Part shown: in pieces, positions 1 through 8,995 of the stretch | How the letters are laid out: the number at the start of each line of letters is the position of its first letter | Numbering within the stretch: position 1 is the stretch's first letter | Source: Lachnospiraceae bacterium JC7 | Lineage (GTDB): Bacteria; Bacillota; Clostridia; Lachnospirales; Lachnospiraceae | Reading direction: 5' to 3' | DNA: 64,000 nucleotides | Assembly: GCA_000513555.1 (NCBI GenBank) | Contig: ALYD01000001.1 | Location: forward strand, 124,001-188,000 | Position numbers and translations under genes: made by a program | The notes under the pieces: model-generated | The model's database searches: none | The model's input: the letters and a program-made list of their open reading frames with translations, nothing else | What the model was told of the DNA's origin: nothing

Positions 1-564
1 AGGCATACCTGCGGTATCGAGATAAGCCGAAAAGTCCTGCTCGGTAAGAGCTTCTATCTCTTCCACGGTCTTTCCGGATCTGAGAGCTTCTATAGTATAT
101 TTTCTGATGGCTCTTACTATCTCGTCTCTGGAACCGTAATTTACAGCAAAGACGAAGGTCATTCCTGTATTGTCTTTTGTTTTTTCTTCGAGAGTATCGA
201 TGCCTTCCTGAATATCAGAGTCAAATCTGCTGCGTTCACCTATCATGCGAAGACGAACATTGTGCTCATTGGCTACCTTAAGAAGCTTCGTTATATAAAA
301 ACGGAAAAGCTTCATAAGGGCTCCGACCTCTTCTGAAGACCTCTTCCAGTTTTCGGTGGAAAAACCGTAGACTGTAAGGTACTTTACTCCGAGCTTTGCG
401 CAGTCACCGATTATAGACTCAAGAGTCTCACAGCCCTGTTTGTGCCCCAGGGCTCTCGGGAGTCCTCTGCGCTCAGCCCATCTGCCGTTGCCATCAAGGA
501 TCATGGCAATGTGGGCGGGAATATTACGGCCTTCGTTATCTATAATATCGTTAATATTTTCCAT
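1..564 (-). CDS. uppS: Undecaprenyl diphosphate synthase (isoprenyl transferase), C-terminus outside window
   Basis: Makes the C55 isoprenyl diphosphate used as lipid carrier for peptidoglycan by cis-condensation of isopentenyl diphosphate onto farnesyl diphosphate. The first 188 codons are present. The translated start is MENINDIIDNEGRNIPAHIA and is followed by the catalytic M-I-L-D-G-N-G-R-W motif (Asp and the RW pair bind the diphosphate), then V-Y-G-F-S-T-E-N-W and, near the edge, the F-A-V-N-Y-G-S-R-D-E stretch typical of cis-prenyltransferases. The start codon lies one base after the frr stop, so frr and uppS are co-transcribed and probably translationally coupled. The 3' end is beyond base 1. 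Confidence 0.95.
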   Translation of the reverse strand, partial: MENINDIIDNEGRNIPAHIAMILDGNGRWAERRGLPRALGHKQGCETLESIIGDCAKLGVKYLTVYGFSTENWKRSSEEVGALMKLFRFYITKLLKVANEHNVRLRMIGERSRFDSDIQEGIDTLEEKTKDNTGMTFVFAVNYGSRDEIVRAIRKYTIEALRSGKTVEEIEALTEQDFSAYLDTAGMP

Positions 565-565
565 A

Positions 566-1120
566 TCAGACGGTCATGAGTTCCTTGTTCTTTGCTTCAA
601 CAGACTTGTCGATCTTCTCACACATATGATCTGTGAGCTCCTGGATATCCTTGGTTGCACGTGTAAGGTCATCCTCTGTCATCTCTGAAGACTTCTCGAG
701 CTTCTTTGCAAGATCCATGGCATCACGACGGATATTACGGATGGCGATCTTTGCTTCCTCACCCTTCTTCTTAACGTCCTTTGTAAGCTCCTTACGTCTT
801 TCCTCTGTAAGCTCAGGGAATACAAGGCGGATCACAGTTCCGTCGTTTGTAGGATTGATACCGAGCTCAGACATATTGATAGCCTTCTCGATCTCCTTCA
901 GTAATGTCTTGTCCCATGGCTGGATCTGGATAAGACGTGCCTCAGGAACAGATACGTTTCCTACCTGCTGGATAGGTGTAGGTGTTCCGTAGTAATCTAC
1001 CATGATACGGTCAAGAACGTGCGGATTCGCACGGCCTGCACGAATGGTAGCGAGCTCTGACATGAGATTGTCGTGAGTCTTGTGCATCTTTTCGATGTAG
1101 ATAGTAAATTGATCATCCAT
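566..1120 (-). CDS. frr: Ribosome recycling factor
   Basis: Splits post-termination ribosomes together with EF-G. The 184-residue product matches the usual length (about 185) and carries the family's signatures: N-terminal ATIRAGRANP, the D-Y-Y-G-T-P-T-P segment and the helical V-F-P-E-L-T-E-E-R-R-K-E-L stretch. The open frame continues 28 codons further upstream, but the start was placed at MDDQFTIY because a GGAGG lies 8 bases before it and the upstream residues do not look like the family. It lies between pyrH (110 bases upstream) and uppS (1 base downstream). Confidence 0.96.
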   Translation of the reverse strand: MDDQFTIYIEKMHKTHDNLMSELATIRAGRANPHVLDRIMVDYYGTPTPIQQVGNVSVPEARLIQIQPWDKTLLKEIEKAINMSELGINPTNDGTVIRLVFPELTEERRKELTKDVKKKGEEAKIAIRNIRRDAMDLAKKLEKSSEMTEDDLTRATKDIQELTDHMCEKIDKSVEAKNKELMTV

Positions 1121-1230
1121 AATATAGTCCTCCGTTATATATGTTGAAAAGTTTTTGTATTTTACGGCCGGGCTCATATGACTGAAACCCGGAATGACGG
1201 GCAAAAAACTGTCCGTACTTAAAATCCATC

Positions 1231-1935
1231 TTAAGCTGTAACTCTTGTTCCTGTGATCCTGCCCTTAAGAGCATTGGCGATGCCGTGCTTCTCGTTAAGT
1301 GAGAAAATAGCAAGCGGCATGTGGTTCTCCATGCAGATAACAGAAGCAGCAAGGTCGATAACTCCGAGACGCTTGTCCACAACTTCCTGAATGGAAAGTT
1401 CATCGAACTTTTTCGCATCGGGATTGATCTTTGGATCTGAATCGTAAACACCGTCGATAGCCTTTGCAAGAAGGATCTCTGCACACTCAAGCTCAACAGC
1501 ACGAAGTACAACGCCTGTATCGGTTGAGAAGTAAGGATGTCCTGTTCCGCCTGCGCAGAACACGACAGTTCCCTCTGACATAGCCTTTAATGCCTTATCT
1601 TTATTGAAAAGTTCTGCCATATCTCCGATCTGGATGGATGACATGACCATGGTCTTCATTCCCTGGGTACGGAATATCTCTGATACATAGATACAGTTCA
1701 TAACTGTAGCGAGTATACCTACCTGATCGGCCTTATATCTGTCTACAGCCTCAGACTGACGGCCTCTCCAGAAATTACCTCCACCGATAACGATGGCGAT
1801 CTCAACACCTTCGTCGACTGCGGACTTAACTTCCTGAGCTACCTCTCTTATGGTGTCATCGTCAAAACCGAAGTGCTTTTCACCGGCAAGAGCCTCGCCG
1901 GATAACTTCAGCATAACTCTACGTTTTTCTGACAT
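1231..1935 (-). CDS. pyrH: UMP kinase
   Basis: Phosphorylates UMP to UDP in pyrimidine nucleotide synthesis; bacterial PyrH is a hexameric amino-acid-kinase-fold enzyme. Visible motifs: N-terminal V-M-L-K-L-S-G-E-A-L, the glycine loop V-I-G-G-G-N-F-W-R-G, D-Q-V-G-I-L-A-T-V-M-N and the C-terminal A-N-A-L-K-G. The start at MSEKRRV is preceded by GGAG at a 6-base distance, giving 234 residues; an in-frame ATG 10 codons upstream has no good ribosome site. It has its own promoter at 1982-2010 and probably drives frr and uppS. rpsB-tsf, normally just upstream, lie 13.5 kb away. Confidence 0.96.
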   Translation of the reverse strand: MSEKRRVMLKLSGEALAGEKHFGFDDDTIREVAQEVKSAVDEGVEIAIVIGGGNFWRGRQSEAVDRYKADQVGILATVMNCIYVSEIFRTQGMKTMVMSSIQIGDMAELFNKDKALKAMSEGTVVFCAGGTGHPYFSTDTGVVLRAVELECAEILLAKAIDGVYDSDPKINPDAKKFDELSIQEVVDKRLGVIDLAASVICMENHMPLAIFSLNEKHGIANALKGRITGTRVTA

Positions 1936-1981
1936 ATAAATCTCCATTCCGCCGCCTGAATTCATAAATGCGGCTTAATTC

Positions 1982-2010
1982 ATTTTAACATAAGTAAAAG
2001 TCGTGGGCAA
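1982..2010 (-). promoter_or_regulatory. Sigma-A promoter of pyrH-frr-uppS
   Basis: On the minus strand, -35 TTGCCC (2005-2010), a 17-base spacer and -10 TAAAAT (1982-1987), about 45 bases before the pyrH start. This is the only good promoter-like sequence between the DUF1846 stop and pyrH. Confidence 0.65.
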
Positions 2011-2035
2011 TGTATAGGATTTAAGCTGCTTTTTA

Positions 2036-3520
2036 TCAGTTATGGAAAAGCTTTGAGGTCTGGTACTGCGGCTCGCAGGTAACATTGACGCCCAGTTTCT
2101 TGAAGGTACGGGCATCTACCTCTGAAATGATAACGGAGCTGTGTACTTCGCAGCCCTTAAGCTTTTCAAGCTGCTGCATGGCCTTTTCTGCATTGTCATC
2201 TGTTGTTGCGCAGATGGTAAGAGCGATAAGTATCTCATCGGTGTGAAGACGGGGGTTGTGGTTTCCGAGATGCTCTGTCTTCAGGTGCTGAATAGGCTCG
2301 ATGATCTCTCTGGAAATAAGGTTTACAGAATCCTCGATCCCTCCGAGAACCTTCAGGGCATTTAAAAGCATTGCGGAGCAGGCACCGAGAAGTGTTGAGG
2401 TCTTTCCTGTGACTACTGTTCCGTCTGAAAGCTCGATGGCTGCAGCAGGCTCTCCTGTAAGTTCAGCCTTCTGCTTTGCTGCGGCGATGACAGGTCTGTC
2501 ATCCGGTGTGATATTGGCCTGCTCCATAAGAAGCTGGATCTTATCGATGACCTGCTGTGAACCGTCACCCTTTCTGTGATCACAAAGGGCTGTGTAATAG
2601 CGGCGGATGATCTCCTGGCGTGATGCGTAGCAGCAGTTCTCGTCATCCACGATGCCGTAGCCTGCCATGTTTACGCCCATGTCTGTTGGTGACTTGTAAG
2701 GTGACTCTCCGTAGATGCGCTGGAACATGGCGTTTAATACAGGGAATACCTCCACATCACGGTTGTAGTTTACAGTTGTCTTGCCGTAAGCCTCGAGGTG
2801 GTAAGGGTCGATCATGTTTACATCGTTAAGGTCAGCGGTTGCGGCCTCGTACGCAAGGTTTACAGGGTGCTTGAGAGGGATATTCCAGATTGGGAATGTC
2901 TCGAACTTTGCATATCCTGCCTTTACGCCATGCTTGTTCTCCTGATAGAGCTGGGAAAGACATACTGCCATCTTTCCTGATCCAGGACCCGGTGCGGTAA
3001 CTACAACAAGGGAATGAGTGGTCTGGATATATTCGTTCTTTCCGAAGCCCTCGTCACTGATGATGAGAGGAAGGTTTCCGGGATAACCCTGAATAGGATA
3101 ATGACGGTATACCTTTACGCCCAGGCTCTCAAGCTTCTTCTGGTAGGCGATGGCACTTTCCTGACCGTCAAATCTTGTAAGAACAACAGAACCTACGAAA
3201 AGGCCGTAGCTTCTGAAGGCGTCGATGAGACGAAGAACATCCATATCATATGTGATGCCGAGATCTCCTCTTACCTTGTTTTTCTCTATATCGCCGGCAT
3301 TGATAACGACAACGATCTCAACATCCTCTTTTAACTGGGTGAGCATGCGGATCTTACTGTCAGGCTGGAAACCGGGCAGAACTCTGGAAGCATGATAATC
3401 GTCGAAGAGCTTGCCTCCGAATTCGAGATAGAGCTTGCCTCCGAATTTTGAAATACGCTCTCTGATGTGCTCAGATTGCATCTTCAGATACTTGTCATTG
3501 TCAAAACCTTTTTTAAACAT
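2036..3520 (-). CDS. DUF1846 (UPF0371) family protein
   Basis: Member of the DUF1846 family of about 500 residues (here 494), widespread in Firmicutes and without an agreed biochemical function. Recognised by the N-terminus K-Y-L-x-x-Q-S-E-H-I-R-E-R-I, the segment Y-R-H-Y-P-I-Q-G-Y-P-G-N-L-P, and V-V-V-T-A-P-G-P-G-S-G-K-M-A, a glycine-rich loop that looks like a nucleotide- or phosphate-binding P-loop but is not a classical Walker A. The start has GGGAG upstream. It is monocistronic between its own TTGACA/TATACT promoter and the pyrH promoter. The leader of about 110 bases can fold (see findings). Confidence 0.88.
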   Translation of the reverse strand: MFKKGFDNDKYLKMQSEHIRERISKFGGKLYLEFGGKLFDDYHASRVLPGFQPDSKIRMLTQLKEDVEIVVVINAGDIEKNKVRGDLGITYDMDVLRLIDAFRSYGLFVGSVVLTRFDGQESAIAYQKKLESLGVKVYRHYPIQGYPGNLPLIISDEGFGKNEYIQTTHSLVVVTAPGPGSGKMAVCLSQLYQENKHGVKAGYAKFETFPIWNIPLKHPVNLAYEAATADLNDVNMIDPYHLEAYGKTTVNYNRDVEVFPVLNAMFQRIYGESPYKSPTDMGVNMAGYGIVDDENCCYASRQEIIRRYYTALCDHRKGDGSQQVIDKIQLLMEQANITPDDRPVIAAAKQKAELTGEPAAAIELSDGTVVTGKTSTLLGACSAMLLNALKVLGGIEDSVNLISREIIEPIQHLKTEHLGNHNPRLHTDEILIALTICATTDDNAEKAMQQLEKLKGCEVHSSVIISEVDARTFKKLGVNVTCEPQYQTSKLFHN

Positions 3521-3636
3521 AGATTGTGTACTCCCTTATATAATGATGGAATCCTGACGGATCCCGGTGAACCGCTGAAAGTCCGGTGTTCCCCCGCTTA
3601 AAGATCGTGGGATCTCCTTGTATCATAATCCTAGAA

Positions 3637-3665
3637 AGTATAGTTTTACTTATATTAGATGTCAA
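3637..3665 (-). promoter_or_regulatory. Sigma-A promoter of the DUF1846 gene
   Basis: Minus strand: -35 TTGACA (3660-3665), 17-base spacer, -10 TATACT (3637-3642). Near-consensus; predicts a leader of about 110 bases before the start at 3520. Confidence 0.8.
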
Positions 3666-3691
3666 CTTTAGATTAAGCTCTCTCACATATA

Positions 3692-5086
3692 TCACTTTAT
3701 GTGTCGTTTGTTTATGTACCAGAAATAATAGATCATGAACATTATGGATGTGGTTATCCATGTGAGGGGATAGCTTGCTTCTATGGTCTCTATTCTGTGC
3801 CAGATGGGAACCGCGATCATTATCCAGGAGATACGAAGGACGCAGATCCCGAGCACTGATATAAGCATTGGTCTGAGACTGTCTCCCATTCCGCGGAGTG
3901 ATCCGGAGAAAAGTTCTATGGCGGTGTAGGTTATATAGAAAGGTGAGAGGTAATGGAGCATCACTTCTCCTACTTTCATGACGTTCTGGTCTGTGGTGAA
4001 CAGATGGAAGGCAAGGGCTCCCCATCTGTAAAATATGATCGTAAATGCGATGGTGATGACTCCCATGATGACTGCGCTCTGGCGGACACATTCACGGACG
4101 CGTTTGTAAATGCGGGCGCCGTAGTTCTGTCCGACGAAGGTAGTGACACCTATTCCGAAGGAGCTTATGACCATCCAGTAGAGGGCGTCGATCTTTGCGT
4201 AGGCTGCCCATGCCGCCACCGCATCCGTGCCGAATTCGTTGATGGCTGTCTGGATGAAGACATTGGACAGGGAGTACATAAGAGACTGCACACCTGCCGG
4301 GACGCCTATGGATAGTATGCGGATGAGCTGGCGCTTTTTGAAGCTGATCTTCGAGGGAATGAGTCTGTAGCTCTTATCCACCTTTGTCAGGGTCATGATA
4401 ACGAGTATGGCACTTATGATCTGGCAGAGAACTGTGGCTATGGCCACACCCACGACTCCGAGTTCGAGCTTCAGCACGAAGAGTATATCCAGAATGATGT
4501 TGGTGACGCAGGATACTATAAGGAAGTAAAGGGGGCGTCTCGAATCTCCCACCGCTCTAAGTATGCCTGAACCCATGTTGTAGATGAGGTTCGGGATCAT
4601 GCCGAGGGCGTAGATGCGTAAATAGGTGATGGTGAGGTCAAGTACATCTTCAGGGGTCTTCATCCATACGGTGAAGACAGGCATCATGAAGAAGCCGATG
4701 AAGGTAAGGATCGCTCCGCTCACTATGGAAAGCATGATGGCTGTATGTACAGAGCGATGCACATCCTCGTCGTCCTTGGCTCCGAAATACTGGGCAACCA
4801 CTACTCCGGCACCGGAGGAGACGCCTACGAAAAAGCCCACGAAGACATTCACAAGGATGGCTGCGGTACCGCCTACTGCGGACAGAGCCTCCTTGCCGAC
4901 AAATCTTCCCACCACCACAGCATCTACAGTGTTATAGAGCTGCTGGAAAAAGGTGCCCATAATTAAAGGCATGACATAAAAGATAAGAGACTTCCACATC
5001 ACACCCTGGGTTATAGCATTGTAAGCAGGTGCTGTTTCAGAAACAGCGTTTTTCTTGTCATTGATATCGGGTCTATTGTTTTTCAT
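3692..5086 (-). CDS. MATE family multidrug/cation antiporter
   Basis: Integral membrane exporter of the MATE (multi-antimicrobial extrusion) superfamily, which couples Na+ or H+ influx to efflux of organic cations. The 464-residue protein has about 12 hydrophobic segments and the family's N-terminal pattern P-L-I-M-G-T-F-F-Q-Q-L-Y-N-T-V-D-A-V-V-V-G plus a repeated half with S-I-G-V-P-A-G-V-Q-S-L. The start at MKNNRPD was preferred to a GTG three codons earlier because AGGTG lies 6 bases before it. It follows rsmH by 76 bases. Substrate cannot be read from sequence. Confidence 0.9.
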   Translation of the reverse strand: MKNNRPDINDKKNAVSETAPAYNAITQGVMWKSLIFYVMPLIMGTFFQQLYNTVDAVVVGRFVGKEALSAVGGTAAILVNVFVGFFVGVSSGAGVVVAQYFGAKDDEDVHRSVHTAIMLSIVSGAILTFIGFFMMPVFTVWMKTPEDVLDLTITYLRIYALGMIPNLIYNMGSGILRAVGDSRRPLYFLIVSCVTNIILDILFVLKLELGVVGVAIATVLCQIISAILVIMTLTKVDKSYRLIPSKISFKKRQLIRILSIGVPAGVQSLMYSLSNVFIQTAINEFGTDAVAAWAAYAKIDALYWMVISSFGIGVTTFVGQNYGARIYKRVRECVRQSAVIMGVITIAFTIIFYRWGALAFHLFTTDQNVMKVGEVMLHYLSPFYITYTAIELFSGSLRGMGDSLRPMLISVLGICVLRISWIMIAVPIWHRIETIEASYPLTWITTSIMFMIYYFWYINKRHIK

Positions 5087-5162
5087 GTAACGCACCTAAA
5101 CGACATAAGGACCATCCCGGCGAGAAGCTCTGAAGGTCCCATGTCAGTAAAAAATATGTTAA

Positions 5163-6290
5163 TCAGGCTTTTATGGCCCAGCGAAGTTTCGTAGAGTGGG
5201 CACGCGGATTGATGAAGCACTCTTCCTTTCCGGGACGGATGACATCACGTGAACAGTCACTGTAAATGCCTGCCCGCTTCATTTCCTTGAAGAACTGCTT
5301 GACCAGACGGTCCTCTCCGCTATGGAAGGTGAGGACTGCTATTCTGCCGCCCGGATTCATGCAGTCAGGCACTTTATTTAAGAAGTCATACAGAACCTCA
5401 AATTCGCTGTTCACCTCTATACGAAGAGCCTGGAAAACTCTCATGCAGGATTTCTTCTGTGCCTCCTGCTGTTCCTTTTCAGGGAGGAAGGAAAGAGCTT
5501 TCTTGATGATCTCACGAAGCTCTCCCGTGGTCTCGATCTTTTCGCCTTTATGATATGCACGGACTATCTCTTTTGCGATCTTCTCTGCGTAAGGCTCGTC
5601 AGAGTTCTCGATAAAGATATTAACCATGGAATCATAGTCCAGCTCCCTGAGACGCTCTGCCGCACTCTTTCCGCTTTCCGGATTCAGGCGAAGATCCAGA
5701 GGCCCCTCGGTCTTATAGCTGAAGCCGCGGGAAGGATCGTCTATCTGCATGGAGGATACACCGAGGTCTGCCAGAACGAAGTCAAACTTTTCACCATTAT
5801 CTGATACAGTGTCCACGTTCCGGAAGTTGGTATGCTTTATGGTGAAAATGTCTTCGCCGTAGCCCTTGTCTCTGAGACGCTTCTCTGTCTTTACTGATTC
5901 TATAGGGTCCACGTCCGTTGCGTAAAGATGTCCTCTGCCTTCAAGCTTCTCCAGCATTTTCTCGCTGTGACCGCCATATCCGAGGGTCGCGTCCATACCG
6001 GTTTCCCCGGGCTGTATCCTGAGAACATCCAGGATCTCCTTGACCATAATGGGAATGTGCATTCCCGCAGGGGTCTTTCCCTTCATGATGATCTTCTCGA
6101 TATCATCCTTGTACTTTTCGGGCTGATGCTCTTTATACTTTTCTTCAAACTTACGGGGATACTTTCCGCTGTAACGTTTTCTTCGTTTATGTACAGCCGG
6201 AGCTTCGGCTGAGTCTTTGGCTCCGGCTTCTGAAGCTGTATCAGGGGATACGGCTCCGATCTTATCTTTATTTAAATCTTTATCTGTCAT
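5163..6290 (-). CDS. rsmH: RsmH/MraW-family 16S rRNA methyltransferase with basic N-terminal extension
   Basis: SAM-dependent methyltransferase of the family that makes N4-methyl-C1402 in 16S rRNA. The catalytic part starts near residue 77 (MHIPIMVKEIL) with the SAM loop D-A-T-L-G-Y-G-G-H-S-E-K-M-L, then A-D-L-G-V-S-S-M-Q-I-D-D-P-x-R-G-F-S and a C-terminal S-T-K-L-R-W-A. The first 76 residues are extra: acidic/alanine-rich, then very basic (H-K-R-R-K-R-Y-S-G-K-Y-P-R-K). Total 375 residues against about 310 for the dcw-cluster RsmH. It starts 6 bases after the lipoprotein stop with no clear ribosome site, implying coupling. It may be a paralogue of the dcw-cluster enzyme, so the target base is less certain than the family. 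Confidence 0.85.
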   Translation of the reverse strand: MTDKDLNKDKIGAVSPDTASEAGAKDSAEAPAVHKRRKRYSGKYPRKFEEKYKEHQPEKYKDDIEKIIMKGKTPAGMHIPIMVKEILDVLRIQPGETGMDATLGYGGHSEKMLEKLEGRGHLYATDVDPIESVKTEKRLRDKGYGEDIFTIKHTNFRNVDTVSDNGEKFDFVLADLGVSSMQIDDPSRGFSYKTEGPLDLRLNPESGKSAAERLRELDYDSMVNIFIENSDEPYAEKIAKEIVRAYHKGEKIETTGELREIIKKALSFLPEKEQQEAQKKSCMRVFQALRIEVNSEFEVLYDFLNKVPDCMNPGGRIAVLTFHSGEDRLVKQFFKEMKRAGIYSDCSRDVIRPGKEECFINPRAHSTKLRWAIKA

Positions 6291-6296
6291 GGTATA

Positions 6297-6905
6297 TTAC
6301 TTTACTGTCTTAATCAGTGAATTTAATGTGTCTTCATCGATTCCGCTCTGAGAGTATACGGAGTAGGTATTGCCGGCATTTTTCCAGATGGCATCTATTA
6401 TCTTGTCCTGATCGACCACGATGGTAACGTCTTTACCGCCGATATTCTGGGTGATCTTTGTTTTGGAATCCATGTCATCCTCGGAAAGAGGTTTGCTGTC
6501 CTTGCTCTTTCTTATGATAATGTCATTGCCGTCAGGTGTCTTGTAGGAGGCCTGAAGGATGGAATCTGCCACCGCGCTGAAATAAGGTTCCGCTCCCGAA
6601 AGGGACTCCGGGAAGGTGGCATCAAAACCGGCCCTTTCCGCAGCCTGCTTCAGTGACAGCATGGTGGATTCGGGATTTTCCAAAGCGTAATCTATGAGAT
6701 TTGATATGATTTTTTTTTCTCTGGTGGTCACATCGATCTCTCCGCTTTTGAAGCCATCCGCTAGACCTGTGATTATCTGCTGGGAAAGCTCCTCGGATGA
6801 GACCGTCTCATGAGGCTTCTTGCGTTCTCCGCAGGAGCTCAACATGATAAGGATCAAGGATGAAAATATAATAATATATGTGTTTTTCTTAATTGATCTG
6901 AACAT
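6297..6905 (-). CDS. Lipoprotein of unknown function
   Basis: I do not recognise a characterised family. The 202-residue product has a basic N-terminus, a hydrophobic stretch and the lipobox L-S-S-C (Cys about residue 25), so it should be lipid-anchored outside the membrane. The rest is soluble, with a central S-K-D-S-K-P-L-S-E-D-D-M-D segment and a C-terminal half suggesting beta strands (K-D-V-T-I-V-V-D-Q-D-K-I). GGGAGG precedes the start. It lies between fliB-like and rsmH in what looks like one operon. Confidence 0.75.
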   Translation of the reverse strand: MFRSIKKNTYIIIFSSLILIMLSSCGERKKPHETVSSEELSQQIITGLADGFKSGEIDVTTREKKIISNLIDYALENPESTMLSLKQAAERAGFDATFPESLSGAEPYFSAVADSILQASYKTPDGNDIIIRKSKDSKPLSEDDMDSKTKITQNIGGKDVTIVVDQDKIIDAIWKNAGNTYSVYSQSGIDEDTLNSLIKTVK

Positions 6906-6959
6906 ACAGTGCCTCCCGAAAATCGTAGAGTTATGACATTCACGGCTTATGTATGAAGT

Positions 6960-7976
6960 CTAACACAGGTTTTTGATTTTAGCTACGTTGCTGTCATCAT
7001 GCTCCACCTGCTTTGAGTAGAGGTGAGAGACGTAGATCATGTCAGAGACATTGACACTTCCCTTAATCAGCCATTCGGCAAAAAGCATGAAGAAAATCAG
7101 CTTGAGGCTTCGGTGAATGAGGCAGAGCTCGGTTTCTATATCGCCATCTATACAGGTGTCGATGAAATATCTGAAAATGAAGTAAACCGCGGTCCTGGAC
7201 ATCCAGAGGTCGAGGTTCTTACTGTTTTCAGATCTGAAGCTGTCTATTTTGGAAAGCTCGGCTTCAGATCCTGCGATCTTTTTATAAAAGCTCAGCTTTT
7301 CAGACCATTCTTCACTTATGGAATCCATGGAATCAAGAATTTCGGTAAGTGCTTTGTAGTCTTCATTAAGAAATGTACGGGAGCGGTCCTTTTCGGAAGG
7401 CTCCTCTCCCTGGGCTTCTGCCACAAGGGACCTGACAGTTTCCATCTTCTTCGTAAAGCTGTCGGAGCTGTCCTGCATCTCTGATATGCACCGGTTACGA
7501 AGGGCCAGAACCTCAATGAGAGTTCCCTGCTCATCAGGAGAAAGGGGATCTCCCTCCACATCATTTTCGGAACGGATATACTCTATACGGTCTGTTTCCG
7601 TATAGAAGATCCTGCCGAGCTCCATACAGCTCAGACTCATGTCCGTCTGCTCGTAGCTGCCGATATCCATGAAATAGCGGGGATATTCGGTGCAGGTCTG
7701 ACAGAGACTTTCTTCACCTATGTTGGAGTATATATCGCAAAGGTTCTTTTCATTAAGGAAGGGACATCTGTGTTTTTCCGTAAGAGGAAAATAGCACTCT
7801 CCGTCTTCTTCACAAATATGTGCACGCAGTCTGTCTCCGAACTCACCTTCGACGGATCTATAGTACTCTGCAGAGTCGGGATCTACGTCTACCTCCCAGC
7901 CGGCGCAGCAGGTGTCTGGGCAGGCTCCGCCTATACAGCGGAAACGTTCATAATATTCAGGGTATTCTACTATCAT
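6960..7976 (-). CDS. fliB: FliB-type lysine-N-methylase (cysteine-cluster protein)
   Basis: FliB proteins methylate surface lysines of flagellin in enterobacteria; homologues are common in Clostridia. The N-terminus has the diagnostic cysteine cluster: Cys14, Cys19, Cys23 and Cys24 in F-R-C-I-G-G-A-C-P-D-T-C-C-A-G-W, followed by H-R-C-P-F-L-N-E-K-N-L-C-D-I-Y and L-C-Q-T-C-T-E-Y-P-R-Y. The 338-residue length is a little below the roughly 400 usual. GGAGAG precedes the ATG. No flagellar gene is in the window, so flagellin as substrate is inference from family only; the symbol should be taken as a family label. Confidence 0.78.
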   Translation of the reverse strand: MIVEYPEYYERFRCIGGACPDTCCAGWEVDVDPDSAEYYRSVEGEFGDRLRAHICEEDGECYFPLTEKHRCPFLNEKNLCDIYSNIGEESLCQTCTEYPRYFMDIGSYEQTDMSLSCMELGRIFYTETDRIEYIRSENDVEGDPLSPDEQGTLIEVLALRNRCISEMQDSSDSFTKKMETVRSLVAEAQGEEPSEKDRSRTFLNEDYKALTEILDSMDSISEEWSEKLSFYKKIAGSEAELSKIDSFRSENSKNLDLWMSRTAVYFIFRYFIDTCIDGDIETELCLIHRSLKLIFFMLFAEWLIKGSVNVSDMIYVSHLYSKQVEHDDSNVAKIKNLC

Positions 7977-7999
7977 TTATCTCTCCAAATCATGCACGG

Positions 8000-8995
8000 T
8001 TATACAGGTTCGCAGTTTGCCATGAGGTTACGTACTGCGGCTCTGTATTCCGCAAGGCTGTGAGCCTTTCTTATATCCTTCATATATCTTTCGGAACCTG
8101 AAAAGGACTTGCTGAGCCAGTTCCAGTATTCCTTTACCTTAAATAGAAGGTTCTTGTCGCTGCCCATTTCAGGGATGTAGTTATCCACCAGTGTTTCATG
8201 GAAATGCTTGATCTCCTGAAGAGTGGCCTTTTCACCGCCCTTTATCTCCCTGACAAGTGACGGGTTCATCAAAAGTCCGCGGCCTATCATGACGGTATCT
8301 ATCTCAGGGAACAGCTCCACTATCTTTTCGTAATCAGCCTTGGTGCATATGTCTCCGTTATACACCAGAGGATGTCGGCATTCTTCTATAAATTGTCTGA
8401 ACACATCATAATGTATCTCGCCTTTATAGAATTCCTTCTGTACTCTTCCGTGTACGATGACTTCACTCAGGGGATAACGGTTATATACAGGTATGATGTC
8501 TCCGGCCTCGGAGGCGTTATGAATTCCGATCCTTGTTTTAACGGAGATCCTTACGGAAGGGGAAGTGACTGTTTCCTGAAGAGAAGCATTGTCATGGCAT
8601 CCTATGCCGCGCTTTTGAAGAAGCTCGAAACTCTCTTCGAAAAACTCATCCAGCCGGTCCAGGGATTTCAGCATGCCGGAGCCCTTCCCTTTTGCGACTA
8701 CTGTGCCGGAAGGGCAGCCGATGTTCAAGTTCACTTCTCTGTATCCGAGCTTAACCATCTCTTCTATGGCCCAGACGAACATTTCTGCGTTGTTGGTGAT
8801 TATCTGGGGAACCAGATCCGGGACCCGGTTGTTTTCGGGATCAGTATCCCTTATCTCCCTTGTCGTGAAGGAAAAAGTATCATTGGCAGACAAAAAAGGG
8901 GTATAGAAACGGTCTACCCCCGGAAAACATTGTTGGAAGGCATTACGGAACGGATATCCGGTAATGCCTTCCATAGGTGCAAAACTAAATTTCAT
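8000..8995 (-). CDS. dus: tRNA-dihydrouridine synthase
   Basis: FMN-dependent reductase converting uridine to dihydrouridine in the tRNA D-loop. TIM-barrel signatures: A-P-M-E-G-I-T at the N-terminus, V-N-L-N-I-G-C-P-S-G (catalytic Cys region), V-S-V-K-T-R-I-G, I-V-H-G-R-V-Q and D-T-V-M-I-G-R-G-L-L-M-N-P. The 331-residue length is normal. The start ATG lies inside the end of the patatin gene (11-base overlap), so the two are translationally coupled. It is followed after 23 bases by the fliB-like gene. The exact Dus subfamily was not assigned. Confidence 0.93.
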   Translation of the reverse strand: MKFSFAPMEGITGYPFRNAFQQCFPGVDRFYTPFLSANDTFSFTTREIRDTDPENNRVPDLVPQIITNNAEMFVWAIEEMVKLGYREVNLNIGCPSGTVVAKGKGSGMLKSLDRLDEFFEESFELLQKRGIGCHDNASLQETVTSPSVRISVKTRIGIHNASEAGDIIPVYNRYPLSEVIVHGRVQKEFYKGEIHYDVFRQFIEECRHPLVYNGDICTKADYEKIVELFPEIDTVMIGRGLLMNPSLVREIKGGEKATLQEIKHFHETLVDNYIPEMGSDKNLLFKVKEYWNWLSKSFSGSERYMKDIRKAHSLAEYRAAVRNLMANCEPV

